NCBI GenBank assembly: GCA_944386015.1
Contig: CALWZK010000018.1
Span: 1-37,442, forward strand
Length of the DNA: 37,442 nucleotides
Origin: an uncultured Faecalibacterium sp.
GTDB taxonomy: Bacteria; Bacillota; Clostridia; Oscillospirales; Ruminococcaceae
Reading direction: 5' to 3'
This document shows, piece by piece, positions 1 through 8,277 of this stretch. The notes below the pieces were generated by a model. The model was not told where the DNA came from and ran no database searches. It saw nothing but the letters and a program-made list of their open reading frames with translations. Position numbers and translations under genes: made by a program. Within the stretch, counting starts at the first letter, position 1; each line of letters begins with the position of its first letter.

Positions 1-60
1 TTTCTCGGCAGGCGGATACACTTTACACTGGACTCCAGCGCCTGCTGTCTTAAAAACAGC
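1..60 (-). promoter_or_regulatory. Ribosomal protein L10 leader (partial)
   Basis: Read on the minus strand, the segment after the promoter at 67-95 begins AAGACAGCAGGCG and ends CCTGCCGAGAAA, matching my memory of the L10 (rplJ-rplL) autoregulatory leader, in which GACAGCAGG pairs with CCUGCCGA. L10(L12)4 binds this leader to repress translation. The rplJ gene would lie just beyond the left edge, which agrees with rplK-rplA immediately upstream. Only the start of the leader is inside the window. Confidence 0.7.
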
Positions 61-66
61 ATGATT

Positions 67-95
67 ATTTTACCGCAGAAACGCGGATTTGTCAA
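67..95 (-). promoter_or_regulatory. Sigma-A promoter for rplJ-rplL
   Basis: Minus strand TTGACA (90-95), 17-bp spacer, TAAAAT (67-72). It lies just after the rplA stop and before the L10-type leader, so rplJL can be transcribed independently of the rpmG-rplA operon. Confidence 0.75.
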
Positions 96-98
96 GTG

Positions 99-122
99 TT
101 TTTCTGAATTTTTTCAGAAAAA
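99..122 (-). other. A/T-rich palindrome at the end of rplA
   Basis: A near-perfect inverted repeat (TTTTTCTGAA / TTCAGAAAAA) directly follows the rplA stop. It could be a weak terminator or a processing hairpin between rplA and the rplJ promoter. There is no separate long U-tract after it, so termination is uncertain. Confidence 0.4.
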
Positions 123-815
123 TCAGACACCGTACTTCAGGGTGTTGAGACGGATGCCAGGGCCCATGGTGGTGGCGATGGTAGCGCTCTTGAAGTAAGT
201 GCCCTTGGCAGCGGCGGGCTTAGCCTTGGCAATGGCGTCCATGACGGTGTCCAGGTTGGTGAACAGCTTCTCTGCGCCGAAAGAAGTCTTGCCCACGGGC
301 ACATGGATGATGTTCTGCTTGTCCAGACGGTACTCGATCTTACCAGCCTTGGCCTCGTTGACAGCCTTGGTCAGGTCGGGGGTCACGGTGCCAGCCTTGG
401 GGTTGGGCATCAGGCCGCGAGGTCCGAGGATCTTACCGAGGCGGCCAACCTTACCCATCATATCGGGGGTGGTGACCACGACGTCGAAATCCATGAAGCC
501 GCCCTGGATCTTTGCGATCAGGTCGTCATCACCGACGATGTCAGCGCCGGCAGCCTCAGCAGCAGAAGCTGCGGGGCCCTTGGCGATGGCGCAGACGCGG
601 ACGGTCTTGCCGGTGCCGTTGGGCAGGACGACGGCGCCGCGGACCTGCTGGTCAGCGTGACGGCCATCAACGCCCAGACGGACGTGCAGCTCAACGGTCT
701 CATCGAACTTGGCGGAAGCAACCTTGCAGGCCAGCTCCAGCGCCTCGTTCACATCATACAGTTTACTAGAATCGATCTGCTTAGCAGCGTCGACATAATG
801 CTTGCCGTGTTTCAT
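123..815 (-). CDS. rplA: 50S ribosomal protein L1
   Basis: A 230-aa protein of full L1 length. L1 forms the mobile stalk of the large subunit, binds 23S rRNA near the E site, and represses its own operon by binding mRNA. Recognisable family stretches are [16 protein letters not shown] (about 55-70), the central domain [22 protein letters not shown], and the C-terminal TMGPGIRLN. The ATG at 815 is preceded by a clear AGGAGG. It is the last gene of the minus-strand run rpmG-secE-nusG-rplK-rplA, 54 bp after rplK. Confidence 0.98.
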   Translation of the reverse strand: MKHGKHYVDAAKQIDSSKLYDVNEALELACKVASAKFDETVELHVRLGVDGRHADQQVRGAVVLPNGTGKTVRVCAIAKGPAASAAEAAGADIVGDDDLIAKIQGGFMDFDVVVTTPDMMGKVGRLGKILGPRGLMPNPKAGTVTPDLTKAVNEAKAGKIEYRLDKQNIIHVPVGKTSFGAEKLFTNLDTVMDAIAKAKPAAAKGTYFKSATIATTMGPGIRLNTLKYGV

Positions 816-869
816 TGTTTATCCTCCTATGTGGTCTTGCGGGCGCTGTGCCCTCCCACTTTTAATGTC

Positions 870-1295
870 TCAGCCTTCGACTGTGACGCCCATGCTGCGG
901 CAGGTGCCGCGGATCATGCTGCAGGCAGCTTCCAGAGAAGCAGCGTTCAGGTCGGGCATCTTGGTCTTTGCAATTTCCTCAACCTGAGCGGCGGTCAGAG
1001 AACCAACCTTCTCCTTGTTGGGCTTGCCGGAAGCGGTGGACAGGCCGGCGGCCTTCTTGATCAGGACAGCTGCCGGGGGAGTCTTGGTGATGAAGCTGAA
1101 GGAGCGGTCAGCATACACGGTGATGACGACGGGGATGATATAGCCCATCTGGTTCTTGGTACGCTCGTTGAACTCCTTGGTGAACGCCATGATGTTGACG
1201 CCCTTCTGGCCCAGGGCCGGGCCGACAGGAGGAGCCGGGGTTGCCTTGCCGGCCTCGATTTGCAGCTTAATGTAGCCAGTTACTTTCTGTGCCAT
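870..1295 (-). CDS. rplK: 50S ribosomal protein L11
   Basis: A 141-aa protein. L11 binds the GTPase-associated region of 23S rRNA and is needed for factor-dependent GTP hydrolysis and the RelA response. The N-terminal [18 protein letters not shown] and the later [17 protein letters not shown] are diagnostic. The frame is open further upstream, but the ATG at 1295 has a perfect GGAGGTGC Shine-Dalgarno and gives the family length, so that start is used. It sits between nusG and rplA in the conserved order. Confidence 0.98.
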   Translation of the reverse strand: MAQKVTGYIKLQIEAGKATPAPPVGPALGQKGVNIMAFTKEFNERTKNQMGYIIPVVITVYADRSFSFITKTPPAAVLIKKAAGLSTASGKPNKEKVGSLTAAQVEEIAKTKMPDLNAASLEAACSMIRGTCRSMGVTVEG

Positions 1296-1429
1296 GATAA
1301 ATGCACCTCCAAAAATCTGTGGTGAGTTGCGGCCCGCTGTCTGCGAGCCTCCCACGAGCATGGCTTAAACGACACGCTCTATAAGAACCGCACGCGGTCT
1401 TACCGTGATGATTTGTACTTTGCAGCCTG

Positions 1430-1960
1430 TTACAGCCGCTCGACCTGGGCGATGTCCACCTCTGCGGGGGTCTCCCGGCCGAACATGTTCACCTTGAGCT
1501 TCACTTTGAAGGTCTCGGTGTTGATTTCCTCTACAACGCCCATAAAGCCTTCCAGAGGACCGGACGTGATCTGCACGCTGTCTCCTGCGGCGAAATCCAC
1601 CGTAAGGGGAGCCTTGGCTTCCACGCCCATCTTTTCCACTTCCTCAGCGGTCAGGGGGACCGGCTTGGAAGCGGGGCCGACGAAACCGGTGCAGCCGCGG
1701 GTGTTGCGGACCACATACCAGGTATCGTCATTCATGACCATCTTGACCAGCACATAGCCGGGGAACAGCTTGTGCTCGACCATCCGTTCCTTGCCGTCTT
1801 TGATCTCGGGCACCATTTCGGTGGGAACCCGGATCTCGCAGATCAGATCCTGCAGGCGGCGGTTTTCCACCATCTTAGCAAGATCGGTCGCGACTTTGTT
1901 CTCGTAGCCGGAATAGGTATGAACCACATACCACAAAGCTTCATTCGACTGGTCTTCCAT
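1430..1960 (-). CDS. nusG: Transcription termination/antitermination protein NusG
   Basis: A 176-aa protein of normal length. NusG binds RNA polymerase, modulates pausing and Rho termination, and links transcription to the ribosome. The N-terminal NGN domain starts ALWYVVHTYSGYENKV (about 8-23) and carries FPGYVLVKM (about 67-75). The C-terminal KOW domain has GDSVQITSGPLEGFMG (about 127-142). GGAGG precedes the ATG. It is cotranscribed between secE and rplK, with 134 bp before rplK. Confidence 0.98.
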   Translation of the reverse strand: MEDQSNEALWYVVHTYSGYENKVATDLAKMVENRRLQDLICEIRVPTEMVPEIKDGKERMVEHKLFPGYVLVKMVMNDDTWYVVRNTRGCTGFVGPASKPVPLTAEEVEKMGVEAKAPLTVDFAAGDSVQITSGPLEGFMGVVEEINTETFKVKLKVNMFGRETPAEVDIAQVERL

Positions 1961-1993
1961 TATGGGTTAGCCTCCGTTTCCATACAAGATTGG

Positions 1994-2245
1994 TCAGCCT
2001 CCGATGACAAGGCCCAGAAGACCGCCGAACACGGCGTCCAGGATGAACAGGATCAGGGCGGCGAGGATCACCACAACCAGCACCACGATGGTGTTCTTCT
2101 TGGTATCTTCCCGGCTGGGCCATACGACCTTCTTCAGCTCGCTTTTGGTATCGCGGAAGAACTTTGCCACACCGGTGGCGAAATTCTTCACGGCGTTCTT
2201 AGCTCTGGCCACAAAGCCCGGCTTCTTATCGGTTTTGTCTGCCAT
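1994..2245 (-). CDS. secE: Preprotein translocase subunit SecE
   Basis: An 83-aa, single-membrane-span subunit of the SecYEG channel. A basic amphipathic N-terminal half carries the SecE signature ELKKVVWPSREDTKKNT (about 36-52), followed by one hydrophobic segment IVVLVVVILAALILFIL. The extended basic N-terminus is usual for short Gram-positive SecE proteins. The ATG at 2245 is preceded by a purine-rich GGCGGAG. It lies 15 bp after rpmG and 33 bp before nusG, the conserved arrangement. Confidence 0.97.
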   Translation of the reverse strand: MADKTDKKPGFVARAKNAVKNFATGVAKFFRDTKSELKKVVWPSREDTKKNTIVVLVVVILAALILFILDAVFGGLLGLVIGG

Positions 2246-2260
2246 TATGCTCCGCCTTTC

Positions 2261-2410
2261 TTACTTGGTCTCGCGATGGACCGTGTGCTTCTTGCAGAAG
2301 CGGCAGTACTTCTTCATCTCCAGGCGGTCAGGGTTGTTTTTCTTGTTCTTCGTGGTGTTGTAGTTGCGCTGCTTGCACTCGGTGCAGGCCAGAGTGATTT
2401 TCACTGTCAT
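2261..2410 (-). CDS. rpmG: 50S ribosomal protein L33 (zinc-binding type)
   Basis: A 49-aa protein with four cysteines in two CxxC pairs (C9, C12, C36, C39), so it is the zinc-containing C+ form of L33. The ATG at 2410 lies behind GGAGGTGTCAACAA. The reading frame stays open upstream but has no comparable Shine-Dalgarno there. It is the first gene of the operon, with the promoter at 2514-2542 and a leader of about 100 nt holding a C/G-rich hairpin (about 2463-2483). Confidence 0.97.
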   Translation of the reverse strand: MTVKITLACTECKQRNYNTTKNKKNNPDRLEMKKYCRFCKKHTVHRETK

Positions 2411-2513
2411 TTGTTGACACCTCCATATATAACGGTTATCGAACCTCCCTCGTTTGACGGGCCGCCCCCCGAAAAAGGGGCGCACTGAATAATCCCGCAA
2501 AAGAGGTGATATC

Positions 2514-2542
2514 ATTCTAGCACGCTTTATCTTCTGCGTCAA
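2514..2542 (-). promoter_or_regulatory. Sigma-A promoter of the rpmG-secE-nusG-rplK-rplA operon
   Basis: Minus strand TTGACG (2537-2542), 17-bp spacer, TAGAAT (2514-2519). It is the only good promoter upstream of rpmG. Confidence 0.75.
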
Positions 2543-2681
2543 GCACTTTTTTGCCTGAATTCCAGATTTTTTTCGCCCCTGCCGGCACAGGCGTCTCCCC
2601 TTTTCCCCGCCGGGATGAGACGGCCGGGCGCTTCGGGGACAATTTTTTCGGGTTTTGGAGGGGCATTTTGCCCCCAGCGTA

Positions 2682-2710
2682 TGGAAACCGGCGCATTTTT
2701 ATGGTATCAT
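2682..2710 (+). promoter_or_regulatory. Putative extended -10 promoter for ddl-murI-DUF1934-argS
   Basis: TGGAAA (2682-2687), 17-bp spacer, and TATCAT (2705-2710) preceded by TGG (extended -10). The leader then contains a GCCCC/GGGGC hairpin at about 2731-2746. The -35 matches 4 of 6 bases, so this is tentative. Confidence 0.45.
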
Positions 2711-2775
2711 GGTTGTAATTATGATTGAACGCCCCTTTCATGGGGCTTCTATAAGATAGAGGAGTGAATGCAACC

Positions 2776-3885
2776 ATGTATTCCGAAGAAAATTCTGACG
2801 CCCGCCCGCTGTGCGTGGCGCTGCTGTTCGGCGGTATGTCCAGTGAGCACGAGGTCAGCCGTGTATCGGCAGGCACCTTTGTGGACAATATGGACCCCGC
2901 CAAGTATGAAGTGATCAAGATCGGCATCACCAAAGATGGCCGCTGGCTGTACACCGAGGCCTCCCCGGCTCAGATGGCAGACGGCAGCTGGGAAGAGCTG
3001 CCCGGCAATATGCCCTGCTCCATCAGCCCCGACCGCGCCGACCACGGCGCCATCCTGTTCACCCCCGCCGGCCATGTGGAAAAGCTCCACATCGATGTGG
3101 TGATCCCCGCCCTCCACGGCCTGTGGGGTGAGGACGGCACCGTCCAGGGCCTGCTGGAGCTGGCCGGCATCCCCTATGTGGGCTGCGGCGTTCTGGCCAG
3201 CGCCGTGTGCATGGATAAGGCAGTGGCCAACGCCCTGTTTGCCGCCAACAACATCCCCCACTGCGCCTGGGCTGCCTACACCAAGGCACAGCTGGAGGCT
3301 GACCCCGAGGGCATCTATACCGCACTGGAAGCCAAGCTGGGCTGGCCCATCTTTGTCAAGCCGGCCAACGCCGGCTCCAGCGTGGGCATCAGCAAGGCAG
3401 CCAACCGGTCCGAGCTGGCCGAGGCCGTCAAGCTGGCCCTTGCCAACGACCGCAAGGTGGTCTTTGAGGCCTTTGTGGACGGCCAGGAAGTGGAGTGCGC
3501 GGTGATCGGCTCCGAACCCGCTGTGGCCACCCGCCCCGGCGAGATTCTGGCCGGCGCCGAGTTCTATACCTACGATGACAAGTACAAGAACGGCGTCAGC
3601 GAGACGCTGATCCCCGCCCGGCTGTCGGAAGAGAAGCTGGACGAAGTGAAGGATTATGCAGCCAAGGCCTACACCGCTGTGGGCTGCGAGGGCCTGGCCC
3701 GGTGCGACTTCTTTGTGGAGCGGGGCACCGGCCGTGTGATGATCAACGAGATCAACACCTTCCCCGGCTTTACCTCTATTAGTATGTACCCGAAACTGAT
3801 GGAGCACGAAGGCACCCCCCTGCCCCAGCTCATTGACCGCCTCGTTGCTCTCGCAATGGAAAGGGCGGTGGCACACCATGGATAA
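2776..3885 (+). CDS. ddl: D-alanine--D-alanine ligase
   Basis: A 369-aa ATP-grasp enzyme that joins two D-Ala to make the dipeptide used by MurF in peptidoglycan synthesis. Family landmarks are LLFGGMSSEHEVS near the N-terminus, LHGLWGEDGTVQGLLEL, the glycine-rich loop KPANAGSSVGISKA, and the C-terminal metal/ATP site INEINTFPGFTSISMYPK. An in-frame GTG at 2764 overlaps the ribosome site, so the ATG at 2776, 11 nt after GGAG, is the better start. It overlaps murI by 8 bp, implying translational coupling in a cell-wall operon. Confidence 0.96.
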   Translation: MYSEENSDARPLCVALLFGGMSSEHEVSRVSAGTFVDNMDPAKYEVIKIGITKDGRWLYTEASPAQMADGSWEELPGNMPCSISPDRADHGAILFTPAGHVEKLHIDVVIPALHGLWGEDGTVQGLLELAGIPYVGCGVLASAVCMDKAVANALFAANNIPHCAWAAYTKAQLEADPEGIYTALEAKLGWPIFVKPANAGSSVGISKAANRSELAEAVKLALANDRKVVFEAFVDGQEVECAVIGSEPAVATRPGEILAGAEFYTYDDKYKNGVSETLIPARLSEEKLDEVKDYAAKAYTAVGCEGLARCDFFVERGTGRVMINEINTFPGFTSISMYPKLMEHEGTPLPQLIDRLVALAMERAVAHHG

Positions 3886-4702
3886 TCGCCCCATCGGCGT
3901 ATTCGACAGCGGCCTGGGCGGCCTGACCGGCGTCCGGGAGCTCCGCAAGCAGCTGCCCGGGGAGGACATCGTCTATTTCGGCGACACCGGCCGGGTGCCC
4001 TACGGCAGCCGCAGCCATGAGACCATTCTGCAGTATGCCCGGCAGGACATTGCCTTCCTGCTGTCCCAGAACGTCAAGTGCATCATGGCTGCCTGCGGCA
4101 CCGTGTCCAGCACCTTCCCCGCCGAGGAAGCCGCCAAGCTCCCTGTACCTTATATGGGCGTGGTGGCGTCGGCCGTCCGCAAGGCAGCCTGGGCCACCCG
4201 CAACCGGAAGATCGGCGTCATCGGCACGGCGGCCACCATCCGTTCCCGCAGCTATGAGCAGCTGCTGCGGCGGCTGGTGCCGGGGGCCGAGATCACGGCC
4301 CGGCCCTGCCCCCTCTTTGTGCCGCTGGTGGAAAGCGGCTATGTGGACGGCTCCGACCCCGACAAGCAGCAGATCACCAAACTGGTGATCCGCCAGTATC
4401 TGGAGGAAATCCGGGACGCCGGGGTGGACACCCTGGTGATGGGATGCACCCATTACCCCCTGCTGGCCGGGATGATCGGCGAGTACATGGGGCCCTCGGT
4501 CACCCTGGTTGACCCCGGCCGCGCCGCTGCCGACGACCTGAGCAAGCTGCTCAGCAGCAAGGGGCTGCGGGCCCACCGGGACCAGGGCTCCACCCACTTT
4601 TTCGTGAGCGATGTGCCCGACAGCTTCGTCCAGACCGCCGACCTGTTCCTGGGTGAGTACCGGGGCGGGACCGCCGAGCAGATCTGCATCGACAAATACT
4701 GA
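3878..4702 (+). CDS. murI: Glutamate racemase
   Basis: A 274-aa cofactor-independent racemase making D-Glu for peptidoglycan. The N-terminal PIGVFDSGLGGL, DTGRVPYG, and the two catalytic cysteine regions AACGTVSS (C73) and MGCTHYPLL (C190) are visible. The first is usually CNTA in well-known MurI proteins and here reads CGTV, so the residue after the catalytic cysteine differs. The ATG at 3878 lies inside the end of ddl. The stop is 13 bp before the GTG of the next gene and overlaps its ribosome site. Confidence 0.95.
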   Translation: MDNRPIGVFDSGLGGLTGVRELRKQLPGEDIVYFGDTGRVPYGSRSHETILQYARQDIAFLLSQNVKCIMAACGTVSSTFPAEEAAKLPVPYMGVVASAVRKAAWATRNRKIGVIGTAATIRSRSYEQLLRRLVPGAEITARPCPLFVPLVESGYVDGSDPDKQQITKLVIRQYLEEIRDAGVDTLVMGCTHYPLLAGMIGEYMGPSVTLVDPGRAAADDLSKLLSSKGLRAHRDQGSTHFFVSDVPDSFVQTADLFLGEYRGGTAEQICIDKY

Positions 4703-4715
4703 GGACAACAATACT

Positions 4716-5159
4716 GTGAGCAAAGCCTTGAAGGAAAACTATATCATTCGGATCAAAAGCCAGATTGAACAGGACGGCGAAACCGAACAGGTGGAGCTGA
4801 TGACCCGCGGCAGCTTCGCCCTGCGGGAGGGCAGCTATTATATCACCTATCGGGAGACTGAGACCACCGGCTATGAGGGCTGCGTCACCACCCTGAAGAT
4901 TGCAGCCGACTCCAGCCGGGTGGCCCTGCTCCGCTTCGGGCCCCAGGCCAGCCAGCTGATCATCGAGCGGGGCCGGCGCAACCTCTGCCACTACGAAACC
5001 GGTTACGGCTCGGTGACCCTGGGGGTGACAGCCGACGGCATCGAGTGCGGGCTGAGCCCCAGGGGCGGCACCGCCCGGTTCAGCTATCTGCTGGACGGCG
5101 ACGTATCCACCCTCATCAGCCGCAACTCCCTGGAAGTCTCGGTGACCCACATCAACTGA
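4716..5159 (+). CDS. DUF1934 family beta-barrel protein (YwiB-like)
   Basis: A 147-aa protein starting with GTG (4716) about 10 nt after GAGGA. It resembles the DUF1934/YwiB family, small calycin-like beta-barrels of unknown function. Typical are the opening IRIKSQIEQDG, EGSYYITYRETE, the middle FGPQASQLIIERG, and the closing ending in a short SLEVSVTHIN strand. No catalytic residues are apparent. Its position directly before argS is the same as ywiB-argS in Bacillus, which supports the assignment but not a function. Confidence 0.85.
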   Translation: MSKALKENYIIRIKSQIEQDGETEQVELMTRGSFALREGSYYITYRETETTGYEGCVTTLKIAADSSRVALLRFGPQASQLIIERGRRNLCHYETGYGSVTLGVTADGIECGLSPRGGTARFSYLLDGDVSTLISRNSLEVSVTHIN

Positions 5160-5208
5160 GCTGTCTCTGTCTGTTTTGATTTGTCCAAGAGAAAGGAATC
5201 ATTGTCCC

Positions 5209-7023
5209 ATGAACAACGCAACCTACCCTGCATTCGAGAACTACAACCCCCGGCAGGCCGCCCTGCATGAGGCCCGCGCCCTGCTGACCCAGGCTGCCCA
5301 GGCTGCCATGGAGGCCGGCGATCTGCCTGCCGCCGAGCTGCCCGCCTTCATTGTGGAAGTGCCCGCCGACACCAAGAACGGCGACATCGCCTCCAACATT
5401 GCCATGGCCGGCGCACGCACCTGGCACAAGGCCCCCAGGATGATTGCAGAGGCCATCCTGAACCACCTGCCCGCCCTCACGGACAGCTGCTTTGAGAAGG
5501 CCGAGACCGCCGGCCCCGGCTTCATCAACCTGTTCCTGTCCCCTGCCTTCTGGGGCGGCGTGGTGCTGGCTGCCTGCAGCAACGACCAGTACGGTCGGAC
5601 CGATTACGGCCAGGGCAAGCGCTACGACGTGGAATTCGTCTCGGCCAACCCCACCGGCCCCATGCACATGGGCAACGCCCGGGGCGGCGCTCTGGGCGAC
5701 TGCCTGTCTGCAGTTCTGGAATGGGCAGGTTACGATGTGACCCGCGAGTTCTACATCAACGATGCGGGCAACCAGATCCAGAAGTTCGGCAAGAGCCTGG
5801 CCATCCGGTATCTGCAGCACTACTACAGCGCTGAGGAGTATCCCCTGCCCAAGGAGTGCTACCAGGGCGCTGACATCACCCAGCTGGCCTGCGAGTTTGC
5901 CGGCATCGAGGGCGACAAGTACGCTGCCCCCTGCCGCGGCCTGCAGGACGAGGCCCTCTACGAGAGCGAGGCCTTTGGTGCCCTGAAGGACGCTCTGGTG
6001 GGCTACGCCCTGCCCAAGAACATCGCCAACCTCAAGACCGATCTGGGCAAGTACCGCATCCAGTACGATGTCTGGTTCCCCGAGAGCACCCTCCACGCCT
6101 CCGGCGCAGTCAAGGGCGTGGTGGACCAGCTGCTGGAAAAGGGCGCCTGCTACAAGGCTGAGGACGGCGCCATCATGTACCGCAGCGCCCAGTACGCTGC
6201 CAAGTACGGCGCAGCCAACAAGAAGAAGAGCGACGACGGCGTGGAGGAGGACAAGGACGAGGTCCTGGTTCGTGCCAACGGCATCCCCACCTACTTTGCC
6301 GCCGACATCGCCTACCACTACAACAAGCTGGCCGAGCGGGGCTTTGACAAGGCCATCGACGTCTGGGGCGCCGACCACCACGGCCATGTGGCCCGCATGA
6401 AGGGCGCCATGGACGCCATCGGCCTGGACGGCAGCCGCCTGGATGTGGTGCTGATGCAGATGGTCAACCTGATGCAGAACGGCCAGCCCGTCCGGATGTC
6501 CAAGCGGACCGGCAACGCCATCACCCTCACCGACCTGCTGGAGGAAGTGCCTATCGACAGCGCACGGTTCCTCTTTAATATGCACGAGGCCGGCAGCAGC
6601 ATCGACTTTGACCTGGACCAGGCTGTCAAGACCGACAACGACAACCCCGTCTACTATGTCCAGTACGCCCACGCCCGGATCTGCTCCATCCTGCGGAAGC
6701 TGTCCAGCGAAGGGGTGGAATTTGCAGGTGCCGAGAAGGTAAACGCCACCCTGCTGACCGACCCCGCCGAGCTGGATCTGATCCGGATGCTGGCCGCCTT
6801 CCCCCAGGAGATCGTCCTGGCCGCCGAGAAGTACGATCCCAGCCGGATCAACCGCTTTGTCATTGATCTGGCCAGCGCCTTCCACCGCTTCTACGGCAGC
6901 TGCCGCATCCAGGGCGCTGACCCCGCCCTGCAGCAGGCCCGGATTGCCCTGTGCATCGGCGTGCGCAACGTGATCCGCAATGTGCTGACCATGTTCAAGA
7001 TCAACGTCCCCGACAAGATGTAA
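5209..7023 (+). CDS. argS: Arginine--tRNA ligase
   Basis: A 604-aa class I aminoacyl-tRNA synthetase charging tRNA-Arg. The N-terminal Add-1 domain is followed by the HIGH-like motif HMGN (residues 153-156, within GPMHMGNARGG) and the KMSKS-like MSKR (430-433). The C-terminal anticodon-binding domain ends in the typical NVLTMFKINVPDKM. The ATG at 5209 follows AAAGGA. It is 49 bp after the DUF1934 gene and is the last gene of the operon, with a terminator at 7033-7063. No T-box precedes it. Confidence 0.98.
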   Translation: MNNATYPAFENYNPRQAALHEARALLTQAAQAAMEAGDLPAAELPAFIVEVPADTKNGDIASNIAMAGARTWHKAPRMIAEAILNHLPALTDSCFEKAETAGPGFINLFLSPAFWGGVVLAACSNDQYGRTDYGQGKRYDVEFVSANPTGPMHMGNARGGALGDCLSAVLEWAGYDVTREFYINDAGNQIQKFGKSLAIRYLQHYYSAEEYPLPKECYQGADITQLACEFAGIEGDKYAAPCRGLQDEALYESEAFGALKDALVGYALPKNIANLKTDLGKYRIQYDVWFPESTLHASGAVKGVVDQLLEKGACYKAEDGAIMYRSAQYAAKYGAANKKKSDDGVEEDKDEVLVRANGIPTYFAADIAYHYNKLAERGFDKAIDVWGADHHGHVARMKGAMDAIGLDGSRLDVVLMQMVNLMQNGQPVRMSKRTGNAITLTDLLEEVPIDSARFLFNMHEAGSSIDFDLDQAVKTDNDNPVYYVQYAHARICSILRKLSSEGVEFAGAEKVNATLLTDPAELDLIRMLAAFPQEIVLAAEKYDPSRINRFVIDLASAFHRFYGSCRIQGADPALQQARIALCIGVRNVIRNVLTMFKINVPDKM

Positions 7024-7032
7024 CAGCCTTTT

Positions 7033-7063
7033 CCCCGCCCCTTTGGGTGCGGGGATTTCTTTT
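7033..7063 (+). terminator. Rho-independent terminator after argS
   Basis: Stem CCCCGCCCC / GGGTGCGGGG with a TTT loop, followed by ATTTCTTTT, 10 bp after the argS stop. Confidence 0.85.
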
Positions 7064-7108
7064 GGCCGATTGTCTGCACATTGTACAACAAATATTTAAC
7101 AATCTACA

Positions 7109-7136
7109 TTTAAACTATACAAAAACACAATATAAT
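7109..7136 (+). promoter_or_regulatory. Upstream promoter of the large RNA (P1)
   Basis: A consensus TATAAT (7131-7136) in an A/T-rich stretch, with a weak -35 TTTAAA (7109-7114) at 16 bp. It would start transcription near 7143. Confidence 0.5.
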
Positions 7137-7154
7137 CCTTGTGGATTCTGCGAA

Positions 7155-7183
7155 TAGACAACCGAGACCTTTTTGGGTATACT
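7155..7183 (+). promoter_or_regulatory. Main promoter of the large RNA (P2)
   Basis: TAGACA (7155-7160), 17-bp spacer, TATACT (7178-7183). Each hexamer differs from consensus at one position. It predicts a start near 7190, just ahead of the structured region. Confidence 0.65.
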
Positions 7184-7443
7184 ATAGCCAGAAACCAAGA
7201 AAGTACAGCAGAGGATCAAAAGAGATCCAATCCCGCTGACTTAAAGGGAGAAAGGAGCGAAGACCGATGGTTGATACGACACCCGCACAGTTCGGACAGA
7301 CTGTCGGGAATTGCTGAATAAGCGAAAAGCCGCTTACCAGAACGGGATGTTTCCCCCGCAAATGTAAAATCCAAGAGATTTAAAGCGAAGTCTTTAGCAT
7401 ATAGAAGCGATTTACGAACAGTCTGTCGAGAAACCCCTTGGCG

Positions 7444-7545
7444 ATTCAAATAGATCCGCAGGAAGTGATTCAGATGATGAAAGCTTTTATACGGATACCA
7501 GTATTTGAATAGCACGGAAGGAGCTACTCCAATGATTTAAGTAGT
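7444..7545 (+). repeat. Internal duplicated module of the large RNA, copy 1
   Basis: Shares with copy 2 an ATTCAAATA..CCGCA block (7444-7460), ATGAAAG, a TATTTGA(A/G)TA(G/A)CACGGA segment, and the identical 15-mer TACTCCAATGATTTA (7525-7539). The last forms part of a small GGAG/CTCC hairpin. The spacing between matching blocks is 496-501 nt throughout. Confidence 0.8.
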
Positions 7546-7939
7546 CGTGTCCTCAAGGCAAATGGCAAACCTGGATTGGAATTGATGTAAAGCAAGGGCA
7601 GGCTGAACCTGCATGCGATTGATCAAAAGAGCTGGAAGCTGAGGCGGAAGGCAGATCGGTTCCCTGCTGAGTGTCAATTTGGATGAATCCGAAACTGTAA
7701 AGGGCAGTTCCAAAAAGAATTGCTGTACAGAAAAAGGTCTATCTGGAAATTGCACGCAGGTGAAAGATCCAATGGCTTGATCGGCGGCGATGTGCCCCAT
7801 CAAAGCATCAACAGATCAAAGGATCATGTACTGGAAGCCGGAAGGATTGCATAACACCATTCCCCTAAGATCAAGTGAATCCCAAGAATAGCCTGAGGGT
7901 AATTTTAAGCTGAATAATTTCCCGATCCGACGAAAGGTC

Positions 7940-8045
7940 ATTCAAATAAAACCGCATTCAAGGAAGGATGATCCCCCATGAAAGTCCCTGTATGGATGCA
8001 GATATTTGAGTAACACGGAGGGAGTACTCCAATGATTTAGGCAAC
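7940..8045 (+). repeat. Internal duplicated module of the large RNA, copy 2
   Basis: Counterpart of 7444-7545 with substitutions and small indels. The 15-mer TACTCCAATGATTTA is at 8025-8039, exactly 500 nt from copy 1. The hairpin core here is the self-complementary GGAGTACTCC. Confidence 0.8.
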
Positions 8046-8277
8046 TTGTCCCCTGGAGTGATTCAATCGAGAGAATGTGTTTCTATGAAGTTACTTCGTA
8101 AGACGCAATCCAACGATTTGGATGAGGCTTGAAACCAATGTACTAGTTAAATCAGCGAATCCCCTACCCTATCATTTCCGAAGCATAAGGAAAGGCCAAT
8201 ACTCATGAAAGGTAAGGTCAACTCCGAAAAATAGGCAATGTGAGGCAAAGAGGCTATGACTCCGAAGAAGTAAGCAT

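Noticed and set aside
2657-2676. GGGGCA/TGCCCC hairpin upstream of ddl as a terminator.
   Set aside because: There is no U-tract on either strand and no gene ends next to it.
7216-7803. Minus-strand frames of 99 and 88 codons inside the large RNA region.
   Set aside because: No Shine-Dalgarno, no recognisable protein features, and the strand is opposite to the promoters and terminator. They are chance frames.
8258-8271. A 13-mer (TCCGAAGAAGTAA) near the 3' end of the large RNA that recurs at the right edge of the window (37428-37440).
   Set aside because: Matches of this length are expected by chance in a window of this size, and the flanks do not match.
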